Assembly (NCBI RefSeq): GCF_040712075.1
Contig: NZ_JBFCVL010000008.1
Location: 62,001 to 126,000, forward strand
Direction of reading: 5' to 3'
Length of the DNA stretch: 64,000 nucleotides
Source: Fodinicurvata sp. EGI_FJ10296
GTDB taxonomy: Bacteria; Pseudomonadota; Alphaproteobacteria; DSM-16000; Inquilinaceae
Shown: one piece after another, positions 1-8,351 of the stretch
Layout of the letters: each line of letters begins with the position of its first letter
Position numbering within the stretch: position 1 is the first letter of the stretch
Position numbers and translations under genes: made by a program
Notes under the pieces: model-generated
Seen by the model: only the letters and a program-made list of their open reading frames with translations
What the model was told of the DNA's origin: nothing
Databases searched by the model: none

Positions 1-167
1 TAGAGCACGGGTGCATCCTTCCATCGACAGCCGGAGATCAGCACATGGATAATCCCGCCGATCACCCGCCGGTCATCGACTCGCGGCTTGCCTCGGGTAT
101 CCCGTGGCAACAGCGGTTCAAGCCGCGAAAACTGCTCGTCGCTCAGCCAGAAATAGCCTTGATCCAT
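1..167 (-). CDS. IS5-family transposase, N-terminal part (partial)
   Basis: First ~56 codons of the same transposase that is complete at 1505-2260; the rest lies outside the window. The ATG at 165-167 is preceded on the minus strand by GGGAG with 7-nt spacing, which favours it over the TTG one codon upstream. The visible part is the helical N-terminal region and lacks the DDE residues. It is identical in sequence to copy 2. Confidence 0.9.
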   Translation of the reverse strand, partial: MDQGYFWLSDEQFSRLEPLLPRDTRGKPRVDDRRVIGGIIHVLISGCRWKDAPVL

Positions 168-239
168 CAATGATCTCCCTTCGGAGTCATTGAATCAAAA
201 CATCGCCGCCGGGGGAATCCCCTTTATGGGTCCTGGCCC
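1..239 (-). mobile_element. IS5-family element, right-end part (copy 1)
   Basis: Bases 1-239 are identical to 2094-2332, the right end of the complete element at 1495-2332, in the same orientation. The copy enters from beyond the left window edge and ends with the same terminal repeat (GGGTCCTGGCCC) followed by TA at 240-241. Perfect identity over the visible part suggests recent duplication. Together with the full copy it brackets the AT-rich island at 242-1492, a composite-transposon arrangement. Confidence 0.93.
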
Positions 240-335
240 TAGGAGAAAGTTGTATGCGCTGCCGTAGCAATTGCAAAGACAATCATTGCCAACCCACTGA
301 GTACAGTAATGAGTCTTCCACCAGGAGAGTCCTCC

Positions 336-884
336 CTACACCCTGCTATGCGAATAGCAATGTAGCCATATGCCGCCATTATGAAAATTCCTATCAAGCA
401 CTGAATGGAAAATAATAATAGAAACTGTTGATATATATAGATAGAATACAATGAATTGGGTGTAGAACGACGTATAAAATACGATCATTTTAGGGTTCAG
501 TATGTCGATTATAAATCCCTCTGCAAAGCGACTATTTAGGATTACTTCATTATCTCTAGTGGTTTTTGACCCTATCACCCTTATTGCAGATATTAACATT
601 TGATATCCAAGGTAGATCAGGTAGATGGCGCCTGCCATCTGGATCGGAGATTTCAAAGTCGGGAATGAATCAAAGAAGGCCGAAACACCTAACCACGCTG
701 CAAGCGCCCAGATTAGATTGGCAACCACTGCGCCAAGATAGGTTGGAAACACTGAGCTATAACCATATCGGACAGCATTTCTCATGGTTAACGCCATAAG
801 GGGGCCAGGCGTCGCAATTAAAAGCGATATTATCACAACATAAGTGAGCAACAGTGAAATAATCATGATAGTTTCCGTGGTCAT
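336..884 (-). pseudogene. LysE/RhtB-family amino-acid exporter, frameshifted
   Basis: The protein starts MTTETIMII and shows the LysE-family hallmark ATPGP near the first membrane helix, several hydrophobic segments, and the LNPK motif with the following FYTSF helix. Just after 'TQFI' (about 440-460) the reading frame fails. The expected C-terminal helices (QQFLLLFSIQCLIG, then SGLAMIVFA) continue in another frame to 242. The break lies near a TATATATA run, so a one- or two-base slip is likely. The family exports amino acids across the inner membrane. The gene is strikingly AT-rich compared with the chromosome around it, which indicates foreign origin. The last codons merge into the IS end, and the TAG stop at 239-241 is formed by the IS junction. 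A sequencing error is the alternative to a true pseudogene. Confidence 0.8.
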
Positions 885-1174
885 CGTTGAGAATGGCGAT
901 CTTTTCTTTTTTCTTCTCAAACTAGTTCCGCGATTGAAGCAATCTTCGGCCGGCGCCAAAGCAGATCCACCTGACGATTTAACTCGAAGGTTTTGTTAAT
1001 CGCTTGGACGATTAAGATCTATTGAATAGAATGGCTCATGATGGCAAATAAATTAGAAATCTGTGCAAGTTTTTCTTCTTTAAAAATATTATTCCAAATA
1101 TATACTATGTTGTTCGATAATTTTCCGTCGCTGCATATTTAAAGTTTATCTGACTCATTCGTCTTGTGCGAGAA

Positions 1175-1303
1175 CTAACGTAGCATCCTCACATCAGCCT
1201 TACCGTTGCTGCTCTTAGGAATTTCTTCAAGAAACTTAAAATCCCTTGGTACCGCAATAGCGGGTAGGCAATCAAGCATAAAGGTGCGAATTTTGGCAGT
1301 CAT
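1175..1303 (-). pseudogene. C-terminal remnant of an adenylation (AMP-binding) enzyme
   Basis: Reading the minus strand from the ATG at 1301-1303 gives 42 codons ending in TAG. The peptide includes CLPAIAVPRDFKFLEEIP followed by SSNGKAD. This matches the C-terminal subdomain of NRPS adenylation domains and acyl-CoA/amino-acid ligases, LPxxxVPxxFxxLxxxPxxxNGKxD. The lysine of NGK is the A10 residue that contacts the adenylate. The frame extends upstream only to a TGA at 1322-1324, so the ~450-residue body of the enzyme is missing and the product cannot be active. Composition is AT-rich like the neighbouring LysE gene, so both probably arrived together. Whether the parent was NRPS-type or stand-alone cannot be told. 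Confidence 0.75.
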
Positions 1304-1494
1304 CTGAGTTGTGTTCAAATTTCATACACCATTGGTGAGTAGACAATAAGCAATTAGATTGAAAGAATCTCGTGTGGGCCGCATTACGTCAATGACGCAA
1401 CTTTGAATAAGAGGATGGGGCCGGACGGCTTCCGCAACTTCAGCGACCTGGACACGCTCGCCGCCCAGATTGAGGCAATCGTCTCCACGGCCTA

Positions 1495-2332
1495 GGGCCG
1501 AGACTCATAACCAGTAGCTGGCAATGGCGGCAATCTGGACGGCAACCAGAAAGTTGACGGCGAGGCGATCGTATCGAGAGGCAATGCGGCGGAAATCCTT
1601 CAACCGCCCTAACATGCGCTCCACAGCGTTGCGGCTGCGGTACAGGTAGGGCGAGAAGCAGCTTTTCCAACGGCGATTGACCCTGGACGGGATGTTGGGC
1701 GCCGCGCCTCTGGCTTCGATTTTCCGTCGCACGGCGTTGGTGTCGTAACCCTTGTCCCCGTGCACCAGGTCGACGGTCGTCATCTCGTCCAGCAGCCTGT
1801 CGGCGGCCCTGCAATCAGCCACTTGCCCACCGGTCAGCAGAAAGGCGATGGGGCGGCAGGCCGTGTCGGTCAGGACGTGGATCCTGGTGGTCCGCCCGCC
1901 GCGCGACCGGCCGATTGCCTGACTCCGCCCCCCTTTTCCGCCGGAGGCGCAGCGGTGCGCCCTCACGGCTGAACTGTCGATCAGTAACTCGGCCGGTGGG
2001 CCATCGGCTGTCGCCAGCGCATGGAACATGTTGGCCCAGACGCCTTCGGCGGCCCACCGCTGAAACCGGTTGTAGAGGGTCTTGCGCGGGCCGTAGAGCA
2101 CGGGTGCATCCTTCCATCGACAGCCGGAGATCAGCACATGGATAATCCCGCCGATCACCCGCCGGTCATCGACTCGCGGCTTGCCTCGGGTATCCCGTGG
2201 CAACAGCGGTTCAAGCCGCGAAAACTGCTCGTCGCTCAGCCAGAAATAGCCTTGATCCATCAATGATCTCCCTTCGGAGTCATTGAATCAAAACATCGCC
2301 GCCGGGGGAATCCCCTTTATGGGTCCTGGCCC
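1495..2332 (-). mobile_element. IS5-family insertion sequence (complete copy 2)
   Basis: An 838-bp element with imperfect terminal inverted repeats. Reading inward, the left end begins GGGCCGAGACTCATAA and the right end begins GGGCCAGGACCCATAA. TA dinucleotides flank it at 1493-1494 and 2333-2334, the target duplication usual for IS427-like members of the IS5 family. It carries one uninterrupted transposase gene. The right 239 bp are identical to the copy at the window start. Confidence 0.92.
1505..2260 (-). CDS. IS5-family DDE transposase
   Basis: This 251-residue protein catalyses cut-and-paste movement of the IS. The N-terminal half contains the DUF4096-like segment (WxLSDEQFxRLEPLLP, CRWKDAP). 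Catalytic acids are visible as LIDSSAVRAH (first Asp), VHGDKGYD (second Asp) and RNAVERMLGRLK (Glu of the Y/R-x-E signature). It ends shortly inside the left IS terminus. The start is the ATG at 2258-2260, behind GGGAG with 7-nt spacing. Many IS427-group elements split this gene over a programmed frameshift; here the frame is continuous and looks intact, so the element may be active. Confidence 0.93.
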   Translation of the reverse strand: MDQGYFWLSDEQFSRLEPLLPRDTRGKPRVDDRRVIGGIIHVLISGCRWKDAPVLYGPRKTLYNRFQRWAAEGVWANMFHALATADGPPAELLIDSSAVRAHRCASGGKGGRSQAIGRSRGGRTTRIHVLTDTACRPIAFLLTGGQVADCRAADRLLDEMTTVDLVHGDKGYDTNAVRRKIEARGAAPNIPSRVNRRWKSCFSPYLYRSRNAVERMLGRLKDFRRIASRYDRLAVNFLVAVQIAAIASYWL

Positions 2333-2333
2333 T

Positions 2334-2622
2334 ACTCCGGGGCTCACAATTCCCACGATCTCGTTGCCCGTGTGGACCCCTGTGTGTCGCGCTTTTGCTA
2401 TCATGATGGGAGCGGGCGGGAGATCGTTGGACCCCTGGTCATCAAGACCGTTATCCGGCACTGATCCCCGCCGGATGTCGCTGCGCTCCTCCGGGGATGG
2501 GATTGGGGGCGGATGCTGCATCAATAAACACAGTTGCCCGATCGATGCCGGGGGCGATCCGTAGATGGGACTCGCCGTCCAACCGCCTGTCACCGAAAAA
2601 ACCGCGGATCTGAATACGTGGG
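2334..2622. other. Intergenic DNA with an inverted repeat
   Basis: No credible gene is seen between the IS and the pmbA-like gene. Around 2465-2503 an imperfect inverted repeat (GATCCCCGCCGGA ... TCCTCCGGGGAT) with a GC-rich loop could form a hairpin. It sits downstream of the minus-strand pmbA-like gene, so it may be an extragenic palindromic repeat or act in 3' end formation. No T-run follows it. Confidence 0.4.
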
Positions 2623-3969
2623 TCAGCGTCCGGCCACGGTCATACCGTCGACGCGAAGGGTCGGTGCGTCGACACCGGTGCGCAATTCCAGGTCGTCGGC
2701 CGGCGTGATCGCCTTGAACATGTCCTTCAGGTTGCCAGCGATCGTGACCTCGTTGACCGGATACGCGATCTGCCCATTCTCGATCCAGAACCCCGAAGCG
2801 CCACGGCTGTAGTCGCCCGTCGTCATGGAAATGCTCGAACCCAGCATCTGGGTGACCAGCAGCCCCTGCTCGACGCCGCCGATCAGATCGCTGCGGGTCG
2901 TCTTTCCTGCGGCCATATGAAAATTCGCCGGTGACGGGCTCGGTGGGGAGCCCGCGCCGCGCCCGGCATGGCCGGTGGGGGCGAGCGAAAGCTGGCGGGC
3001 GGACCGCAGGCTGAGCAGCCACGATGTCAGGACGCCGTCGTCGACGATCGACATCTTGCGCGGCGCCAGCCCCTCGCCGTCAAACGGCCTCGACCGATGG
3101 CCGCGGGGAATGAAGGGATCGTCGATGATGGTAATGCCGGGCGCAAAAACCGGCTGGCCGAGCCGGTCGATCAGAAAGCTCGTGCCCCGGGCGACCGCGG
3201 CGCCGTTGATGGCGCCGAGCAGGTGGCCGAGCAGGCTGCTGGAAACCCGCCGATCAAAGATGATGGGCACACGGTTGGTGTTTACCTTCCGCCCGCCGAC
3301 ACGGCTGACAGCGCGCTCGCCCGCCCGCCGTCCGACATCTTCCGCCGGATCCAGGTCTTCTGCGTAGACGGCCGTCGTATAGTCGTAGTCGACCTCCATC
3401 GCAGTGCCTTCTCCGGCGATGACGGCACAACTCAATCCCCGCGAAGACCGTGTATAGGCGCCGCTGAACCCGTTCGAGGCCGCCAGGGATATGCCGGTAC
3501 GGCCCCATGACATTTCGGCACCCTCGGAATTGGTGACACCGCTGACGGCCAGTGCGGCTTCCTCGGCCCGGCGCGCATAGTCGATCATACCCTCCGCCTC
3601 GGGTTCGGCGGCGTCGTTCAGGTCGAGATCAGGGAAGGACGAGGCGATCTGCTCCGGATCCGCCAAACCGCTATAGGGGTCTTCCGGGACCGAGCGCGCC
3701 ATGGAAATTGCCCGGTCGACCAACTCGGCTATGGTCGCCTCGCGGCGGTCGGATGTGGAGACGATGGCGGCTTGCCGGCCTATGAGCACCCGGAGTTCGA
3801 CGTCGGAGGATTCGGCCCGCTCAAGCTTTTCCGGTTTGCCGAGGCGCTGCGACACCGAAAGCGCCACGCTGTCGGCAACGATGGCATCGGCGGAATCGGC
3901 GCCGGCTTTTAACGCCCTGTCGATCAGGTCGCCCAGAAATCCCAGATTATCCGACGTCGCTGGCGCCAT
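2623..3969 (-). CDS. pmbA: TldD/PmbA-family protein, PmbA (TldE) type
   Basis: A 448-residue homologue of PmbA/TldE, the subunit that pairs with TldD to form a cytosolic metalloprotease acting on peptides such as microcin B17 and CcdA. The zinc-binding HExxxH belongs to TldD and is absent here, as expected for PmbA. The N-terminal half shows the expected DAIVADS, SxSQRLGKPEKLERAESSD and SDRRE segments. The C-terminal half has SLLGHLLGAINGAAVARGTS, IIDDP and the conserved SRGASGFWIENG near the end. The start is the ATG at 3967-3969 (MAPATSD), preceded by GGGAGAAGG; an upstream alternative would add 14 residues. No tldD lies in the window. Confidence 0.93.
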   Translation of the reverse strand: MAPATSDNLGFLGDLIDRALKAGADSADAIVADSVALSVSQRLGKPEKLERAESSDVELRVLIGRQAAIVSTSDRREATIAELVDRAISMARSVPEDPYSGLADPEQIASSFPDLDLNDAAEPEAEGMIDYARRAEEAALAVSGVTNSEGAEMSWGRTGISLAASNGFSGAYTRSSRGLSCAVIAGEGTAMEVDYDYTTAVYAEDLDPAEDVGRRAGERAVSRVGGRKVNTNRVPIIFDRRVSSSLLGHLLGAINGAAVARGTSFLIDRLGQPVFAPGITIIDDPFIPRGHRSRPFDGEGLAPRKMSIVDDGVLTSWLLSLRSARQLSLAPTGHAGRGAGSPPSPSPANFHMAAGKTTRSDLIGGVEQGLLVTQMLGSSISMTTGDYSRGASGFWIENGQIAYPVNEVTIAGNLKDMFKAITPADDLELRTGVDAPTLRVDGMTVAGR

Positions 3970-4134
3970 TGCCTTCTCCCACCTACAAATAATTGTATTG
4001 CGGCGTTCCACCGCGCGTTCCCGATACGATATCCCCGACTATCAGACTCCGGCGACCGCGCCAAGCCCTCGATAGCGGGTTGACGTGACGGGTTACCGTA
4101 CCGGTCTGGCAGAACCCGGCCTGACTGTGCCGTT

Positions 4135-5460
4135 TCACCAGCGGGCGCCTGACGAGACCCCGTCCGCCGGAGGTTCGGCCGTGTCGGCCTGCCTTCCCTG
4201 AGCCTTACGGGTGTGGATGTGGGCGCCGACGGCGCCAAGGGAAACCGCAACGATGACAATAAGCATCGGCAGCGCGCTGGTCGTAACGAGGATACCGACG
4301 ATGACGCTGACCGCTGCGCCGATGCCCATCTGGATGAAGCCCGAAAGCCCGCTCGCGGACCCGGTCAGGCCAGGGCTGACGCTGATCGCGCCCGCCATGC
4401 CGTTGGGCAGCACCAGACCGTTGCCAAATGTCATCATCACCATCGGCAGAAAAAGGGCCAGCGGATGGTTCATTCCGGCCAGCGCCGGCAGCAGCATCAA
4501 CACCGCGCCGGAAAGCGTCACCGCCACACCCCACGCCATCATGCGATCGACGCCCAGACGCTGCGAAATGCGACCGGCGGTGAAATTTCCAGCCATATAG
4601 CCGATCGCCGTCATGATGAAATAGAGGCCATAGGTGCCGGGCGACCGGTCCATCAGTTCGACCACGACATAGGGCGCGCCCCCGAGGAACGCGAAGAAGC
4701 CGGCCGTCATCGCCGCCGTCTGCGCGGTATAGCCGAGGAATACGGGGTTGCGCAGCAGTTTGGCATAGGTAGCGGCCATCCGGCCGATTCCCGGCAACAT
4801 GATACGCTCGTGGTTGGTCTCAGGCAGGCGCCGCCAGGTGAGAGCAAGGACAGCGCAGGCAGCAACGAGCAGCAATGCGAAGCTGGCCCGCCAGCCGAAT
4901 GCCGTGTCGATGAATCCCCCCATCAGCGGAGCGACCATGGGCGCGACGACCATCGCCATGGTGACATAGGCAATCATGCTGGCGGCTTTGTCCCGCTCAT
5001 ACAGATCTCTTACAATGGCGCGCCCCAGAACGATGCCGGCCGAGCCACCGATGGCCTGCAGGAAACGCGCTGCGATCAGGATTTCGATCGTCGGCGCCAG
5101 AAAGGCCGCAAGCGTTCCGGCGAGATAGACCGCCAATCCGGCGAGCACCAGCGGCCGGCGCCCGAAGCGATCCGAGAGCGGACCGTAGATGAGCTGGGAT
5201 ACCGCCATCCCGACCAGATAAACCGACAGCGTCAGTTGTACGGCGCCATAGGGAGCGCCGAAATATTCGCCCAGCCCGGGCATCGACGGCATGAAGATAT
5301 TCAGGGCCAGCGGCCCCAATGCCGTCATCGAGACCAGAAGGAACAGCGAAGGCCGGCGAACGCCGTTGGTGCCGGCCCCGACCCCGGCTCCGGATGTGCC
5401 GCCGGCGCTCACGCGCTTGCCACCGCTGCTGCCCGACGCTGCTGTTTGGATCTGGGGCAT
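4135..5460 (-). CDS. MFS multidrug efflux transporter, Bcr/CflA type
   Basis: About 441 residues with 12 predicted membrane helices, typical of the DHA1 Bcr/CflA subfamily of drug:proton antiporters in the inner membrane. Family marks include the opening LGPLALNIFMPSMPGL, motif A GPLSDRFGRRP between helices 2 and 3, the helix-4 region FLQAIGGSAGIVLGRAIVRDL, and PMVAPLMGGFI. An N-terminal tail rich in Gly and Ser (about 35 residues) precedes helix 1. The start is uncertain: the ATG at 5458-5460 lacks a good ribosome site, and the frame stays open to 5562. A second pump of the same subfamily lies at 7083-8351; the two are related but clearly diverged. Confidence 0.9.
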   Translation of the reverse strand: MPQIQTAASGSSGGKRVSAGGTSGAGVGAGTNGVRRPSLFLLVSMTALGPLALNIFMPSMPGLGEYFGAPYGAVQLTLSVYLVGMAVSQLIYGPLSDRFGRRPLVLAGLAVYLAGTLAAFLAPTIEILIAARFLQAIGGSAGIVLGRAIVRDLYERDKAASMIAYVTMAMVVAPMVAPLMGGFIDTAFGWRASFALLLVAACAVLALTWRRLPETNHERIMLPGIGRMAATYAKLLRNPVFLGYTAQTAAMTAGFFAFLGGAPYVVVELMDRSPGTYGLYFIMTAIGYMAGNFTAGRISQRLGVDRMMAWGVAVTLSGAVLMLLPALAGMNHPLALFLPMVMMTFGNGLVLPNGMAGAISVSPGLTGSASGLSGFIQMGIGAAVSVIVGILVTTSALPMLIVIVAVSLGAVGAHIHTRKAQGRQADTAEPPADGVSSGARW

Positions 5461-5746
5461 TGGGTCGACACCGTTTCTGACATCGATGGAGGGCGCACCG
5501 GAGGTTGATCGGGAAAGCTTCTTAGCATAGATAGTTAGAAAAATGATTAGCTGAAAACACATTCTATTACAACCAAGGATTTTTAATCAGGCCGGGTTTC
5601 TGCGGATGCGATAGCGGCGCCGGCACTGGTTCGTGCGCCCGGCATGGGATATAGCCACCCTGCACAGCCCATTGCGCCGCTGACCCCGCGGCTGCCGGCA
5701 ATCCTGAGCCGCGCAGCCGGCAACCCTGAAAGGCAACGCCGACCCC

Positions 5747-6517
5747 ATGACGTCAACTGACCATTGGTCCCGCCATGCTCCCGAACTCCTGAACAGGGAC
5801 GGGCCTGAACACCGGCCGGAAGAACGGCAGAACCGGCTTGACCGGGCGTTCGGCTATCCCTATCCGGCACCGGAACACAGCTATCTGTTCGTCGATGGTA
5901 ACGCCCAGCCGCTGGCCGCTCATTTTCAGGCAGACATCGAGCGCGACGGCCGCATTCCCGTGCTGGCATTCGGGTCTAATCGGGCGCCGGCCCAACTGGC
6001 GCGGAAATACCAGGGTTGGCCCACCGGCACGACAATCCCGGTGACACGGGCGCTGATAACCGGTTGGGACGTCGTCTACGGCAGCCATATCGCGAGCTAC
6101 GGTTCCCTTCCGGCCTGCCTGTACCCGTCGCCGGGAACCATGGCCACCATCGCTGTCAACTGGCTGACGCCGTCGCAACTGGATCGCATGCACGAGACCG
6201 AAGGGCCGCACGACTATGCGTTCTCCAGTGTGGAAGCCGTCGATCTCGCCATCGACGCCCTGCCGACACCGGAAACCGTCTATTACTATCGCCCGCTGCA
6301 CACGCCGTTCATGCATGAAGGTGCCCCGGTCGCGTTGTCCGCCGTTAGCGCGCGCGGCCGGCGCTGGCGCGAAAGCGACCAGCGCGGCGCCCAGATGCTG
6401 CTTCGCGACGTGCTGGCACCCGACTCGACCCTGGAAGATTTCGTTTGGGCGGGCATCACTGATGCCGAGGTCCGGCGCGACAGAACCCGGCGGCTCAGAG
6501 CGAAGCCGATCAAGTAG
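5747..6517 (+). CDS. Hypothetical protein, gamma-glutamylcyclotransferase-like motif
   Basis: A 256-residue soluble protein with no signal peptide. Near residues 75-85 the segment VLAFGSNRAP resembles the glycine-rich YGSN loop of the gamma-glutamylcyclotransferase (GGCT/AIG2) fold. The expected downstream catalytic glutamate could be in 'HETEGPHDY', but the match is weak. Codon use and composition match the chromosome, so the gene is probably real. It stands alone between a minus-strand MFS gene and the marR-MFS pair. Function not established; the GGCT-like idea is inference from one motif. Confidence 0.7.
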   Translation: MTSTDHWSRHAPELLNRDGPEHRPEERQNRLDRAFGYPYPAPEHSYLFVDGNAQPLAAHFQADIERDGRIPVLAFGSNRAPAQLARKYQGWPTGTTIPVTRALITGWDVVYGSHIASYGSLPACLYPSPGTMATIAVNWLTPSQLDRMHETEGPHDYAFSSVEAVDLAIDALPTPETVYYYRPLHTPFMHEGAPVALSAVSARGRRWRESDQRGAQMLLRDVLAPDSTLEDFVWAGITDAEVRRDRTRRLRAKPIK

Positions 6518-6588
6518 CTGACTGGTGACCGGAAGCGGAATCGACCGCTTGCCGAAAGCGACATTCGATGCCAGTTATTGGCCTGCTA

Positions 6589-6605
6589 ATTAGTAGCTCG
6601 CTAAT
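6589..6605. promoter_or_regulatory. Probable MarR operator
   Basis: ATTAG and CTAAT form an inverted repeat with a 7-nt spacer in an otherwise GC-rich stretch, 17 bp upstream of the marR-type start codon. AT-rich inverted repeats just ahead of the gene are the usual autoregulatory site of MarR proteins. Binding is inferred. Confidence 0.5.
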
Positions 6606-6621
6606 AATATTGGAATAAGCA

Positions 6622-7086
6622 ATGTCGGATTCACCTGGCATCGGGTTCCTGCTGAACGACATCGCCCGGCTGATGCGGTTGTCGTTCGAGCGCAAGGCCG
6701 GCCCCGGCAGCCTCAGCCGCGCCCAATGGTCCGTGCTGGCCAATCTCGATCGTAATGACGGCATCAGCCAGGCCGAACTGGCCTGCCTGCTTGAAGTCGA
6801 TCCGGTGACGGTCACCCGGCTGGTGGATCGGTTGGTCGCGGCCGAACTGGTGGTAAGATCGCCGGACCCCGACGACCGGCGGGTTCACAGGCTGTCGCTC
6901 ACGGCCCATGCGCAACCGCATCTGGCGAGAATGGCGGAAATCGCCGGCATCGTGCGCTCCGAGGCGCTGGACGGCCTGGAGCCGGAGGAAGTCGAGCGTT
7001 TCACCCGCGTCGCCGACCATATCCGCAGCAATCTGTCCCGAGCCAGAACCCAGCATGCTGGGCGCGAGAAGGCAGCCGGCCGATGA
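6622..7086 (+). CDS. MarR-family transcriptional regulator
   Basis: A 154-residue winged-helix repressor. The recognition region reads SQAELACLLEVDPVTVTRLVDRL and the wing VRSPDPDDRRVHRLSLT, both characteristic of MarR. The protein should bind DNA as a dimer and be released by a small phenolic or lipophilic ligand. The next gene, an MFS drug pump, overlaps its stop by 4 bases (ATGA at 7083-7086), so the pair is almost certainly co-transcribed and translationally coupled. A palindromic operator candidate lies at 6589-6605. Ribosome site GGAA precedes the ATG. The pump is its probable regulatory target along with itself. Confidence 0.92.
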   Translation: MSDSPGIGFLLNDIARLMRLSFERKAGPGSLSRAQWSVLANLDRNDGISQAELACLLEVDPVTVTRLVDRLVAAELVVRSPDPDDRRVHRLSLTAHAQPHLARMAEIAGIVRSEALDGLEPEEVERFTRVADHIRSNLSRARTQHAGREKAAGR

Positions 7087-8351
7087 CCCCGGGGACCCGG
7101 TCCGATCGCGACGCCGCATCGGCGGCGGATCAGGACCTTTTGTCGCGCCACGGTCTGACAGTGGGCGGCATCACGGCGTTGACGACACTGTTCACGGCCC
7201 TCGGCCCGATTTCCATGTCCATGTACGCCCCGGCGATGCCGGCTCTGGCCCGGACACTGGACACGACCGTGGGCATGGTCCAGCTGACGCTGACGATCTA
7301 TCTGATCGCCTTTGCTGTCGCCCAGCTGGTCCACGGCCCGCTGTCGGACCGGTTCGGACGCAAGCCGGTGTTGATGGCAGGGCTGGCCATTTTCGTCACC
7401 GGCAGCCTGGCCGCGGCCCTGGCACCGAGCATCGGATGGCTGATCGCGGCCCGGTTCGTTCAGGCAATCGGGGTGTGCGCCGGTGCGGTCATCGCGCGTG
7501 CCATCGTGCGCGACCTGTTCGACGGCGCGGCCGCCGCGCGGGTCATGGCCGCGATCGGCATGGCGCTGACCATCGCGCCGGCAATCGGCCCGATCCTGGG
7601 CGGCTATCTGACCGCCTGGCTCGATTGGCGGGCGATTTTCGTTTTCCACACGTTATGCGGCCTGCTGCTTGCCGCGCTGACTTATCGGTCGCTGCCTGAA
7701 ACCAATGTCCACAAGGACCCCGGCGCCCTGGACCCCACACGCATGGCCGGAAATTTCGCCACCATGCTGGTGACGCCGCAATTCGTCGGCTTCGCCGTCA
7801 TCAACGCCTGCATGCTGGCCGGATTGTTCCTGTTCGCCGCGGTCGGTCCATTCGTGTTCATCGATGTGCTGGGCGTCCATACCGCCAATTACGGCTGGCT
7901 GACCCTGCTGACGACCAGCGCTTATTTCGCCGGGGCGACGATCGCGCGGCGGCAATCCGGCCGATGGGGCATGCGCAGGATGGTGCTGATCGGCGCCGGC
8001 TGTTCGTGTCTCGGCTGCGCCCTCCTGGTCGGCGCCGTCGCCACCGGAATCGTTACGGTCGTATCGATGATCACGCCGATGATGATGTTGACGCTCGGTA
8101 TCGGCCTGTCGATGCCGGGCGCGATGGCCGGTGCGCTGACACCGTTTCCGCATATCGCCGGCTCGGCCTCGGCATTGCTGGGTTTCCTGCAGATGGGTCT
8201 GGGCTCGGTCGCACTGGTGATCGCCGGGATCATGGGCCAGAACACCGTGCTCGCGCTTGCCGCCATTCCCACCGGGGCAATGATCATCGGTCTGACCGTT
8301 TTTCTGACCATGGTACCGGCGTCGGCCGATCTGGAGAAGTCCGCCTCGTGA
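7083..8351 (+). CDS. MFS multidrug efflux transporter, Bcr/CflA type
   Basis: A 422-residue inner-membrane transporter of the DHA1 Bcr/CflA group with 12 hydrophobic segments. Key marks are LGPISMSMYAPAMP in helix 1, motif A HGPLSDRFGRKPVL, FVQAIGVCAGAVIARAIVRDL in helix 4 and APAIGPILGGYL in helix 5. It starts inside the end of the marR-type gene (ATGA overlap), so expression should follow MarR de-repression. Its own stop overlaps the GTG of the DUF58 gene, joining it physically to the following operon; whether transcription is continuous is unknown. Substrate cannot be predicted. Confidence 0.92.
   Translation: MTPGTRSDRDAASAADQDLLSRHGLTVGGITALTTLFTALGPISMSMYAPAMPALARTLDTTVGMVQLTLTIYLIAFAVAQLVHGPLSDRFGRKPVLMAGLAIFVTGSLAAALAPSIGWLIAARFVQAIGVCAGAVIARAIVRDLFDGAAAARVMAAIGMALTIAPAIGPILGGYLTAWLDWRAIFVFHTLCGLLLAALTYRSLPETNVHKDPGALDPTRMAGNFATMLVTPQFVGFAVINACMLAGLFLFAAVGPFVFIDVLGVHTANYGWLTLLTTSAYFAGATIARRQSGRWGMRRMVLIGAGCSCLGCALLVGAVATGIVTVVSMITPMMMLTLGIGLSMPGAMAGALTPFPHIAGSASALLGFLQMGLGSVALVIAGIMGQNTVLALAAIPTGAMIIGLTVFLTMVPASADLEKSAS

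Larger units (their letters stand above)
242..1492. other. AT-rich island between two IS copies
   Basis: This segment is visibly AT-rich while the rest of the window is GC-rich. It is bounded on both sides by the same IS5-family element in the same orientation, each end with a TA dinucleotide. It carries the broken LysE exporter and a truncated adenylation-domain enzyme. From 885 to 1174 I see no gene, only AT-rich probable promoter DNA. From about 1411 to 1492 the base composition returns to GC-rich, so the foreign segment may end there. A plus-strand frame open from 1358 ends DLDTLAAQIEAIVSTA at a stop made by the IS junction. It loosely resembles a carrier-protein C-terminus but cannot be assigned. 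Confidence 0.75.

Noticed and set aside
239-451. Separate 70-codon gene on the minus strand
   Set aside because: It is the C-terminal end of the frameshifted LysE exporter in another frame, not an independent gene.
4213-5508. 431-codon open frame on the plus strand
   Set aside because: Antisense of the MFS gene; composition of shifted hydrophobic codons, rich in Arg, His, Asp. No domain is visible.
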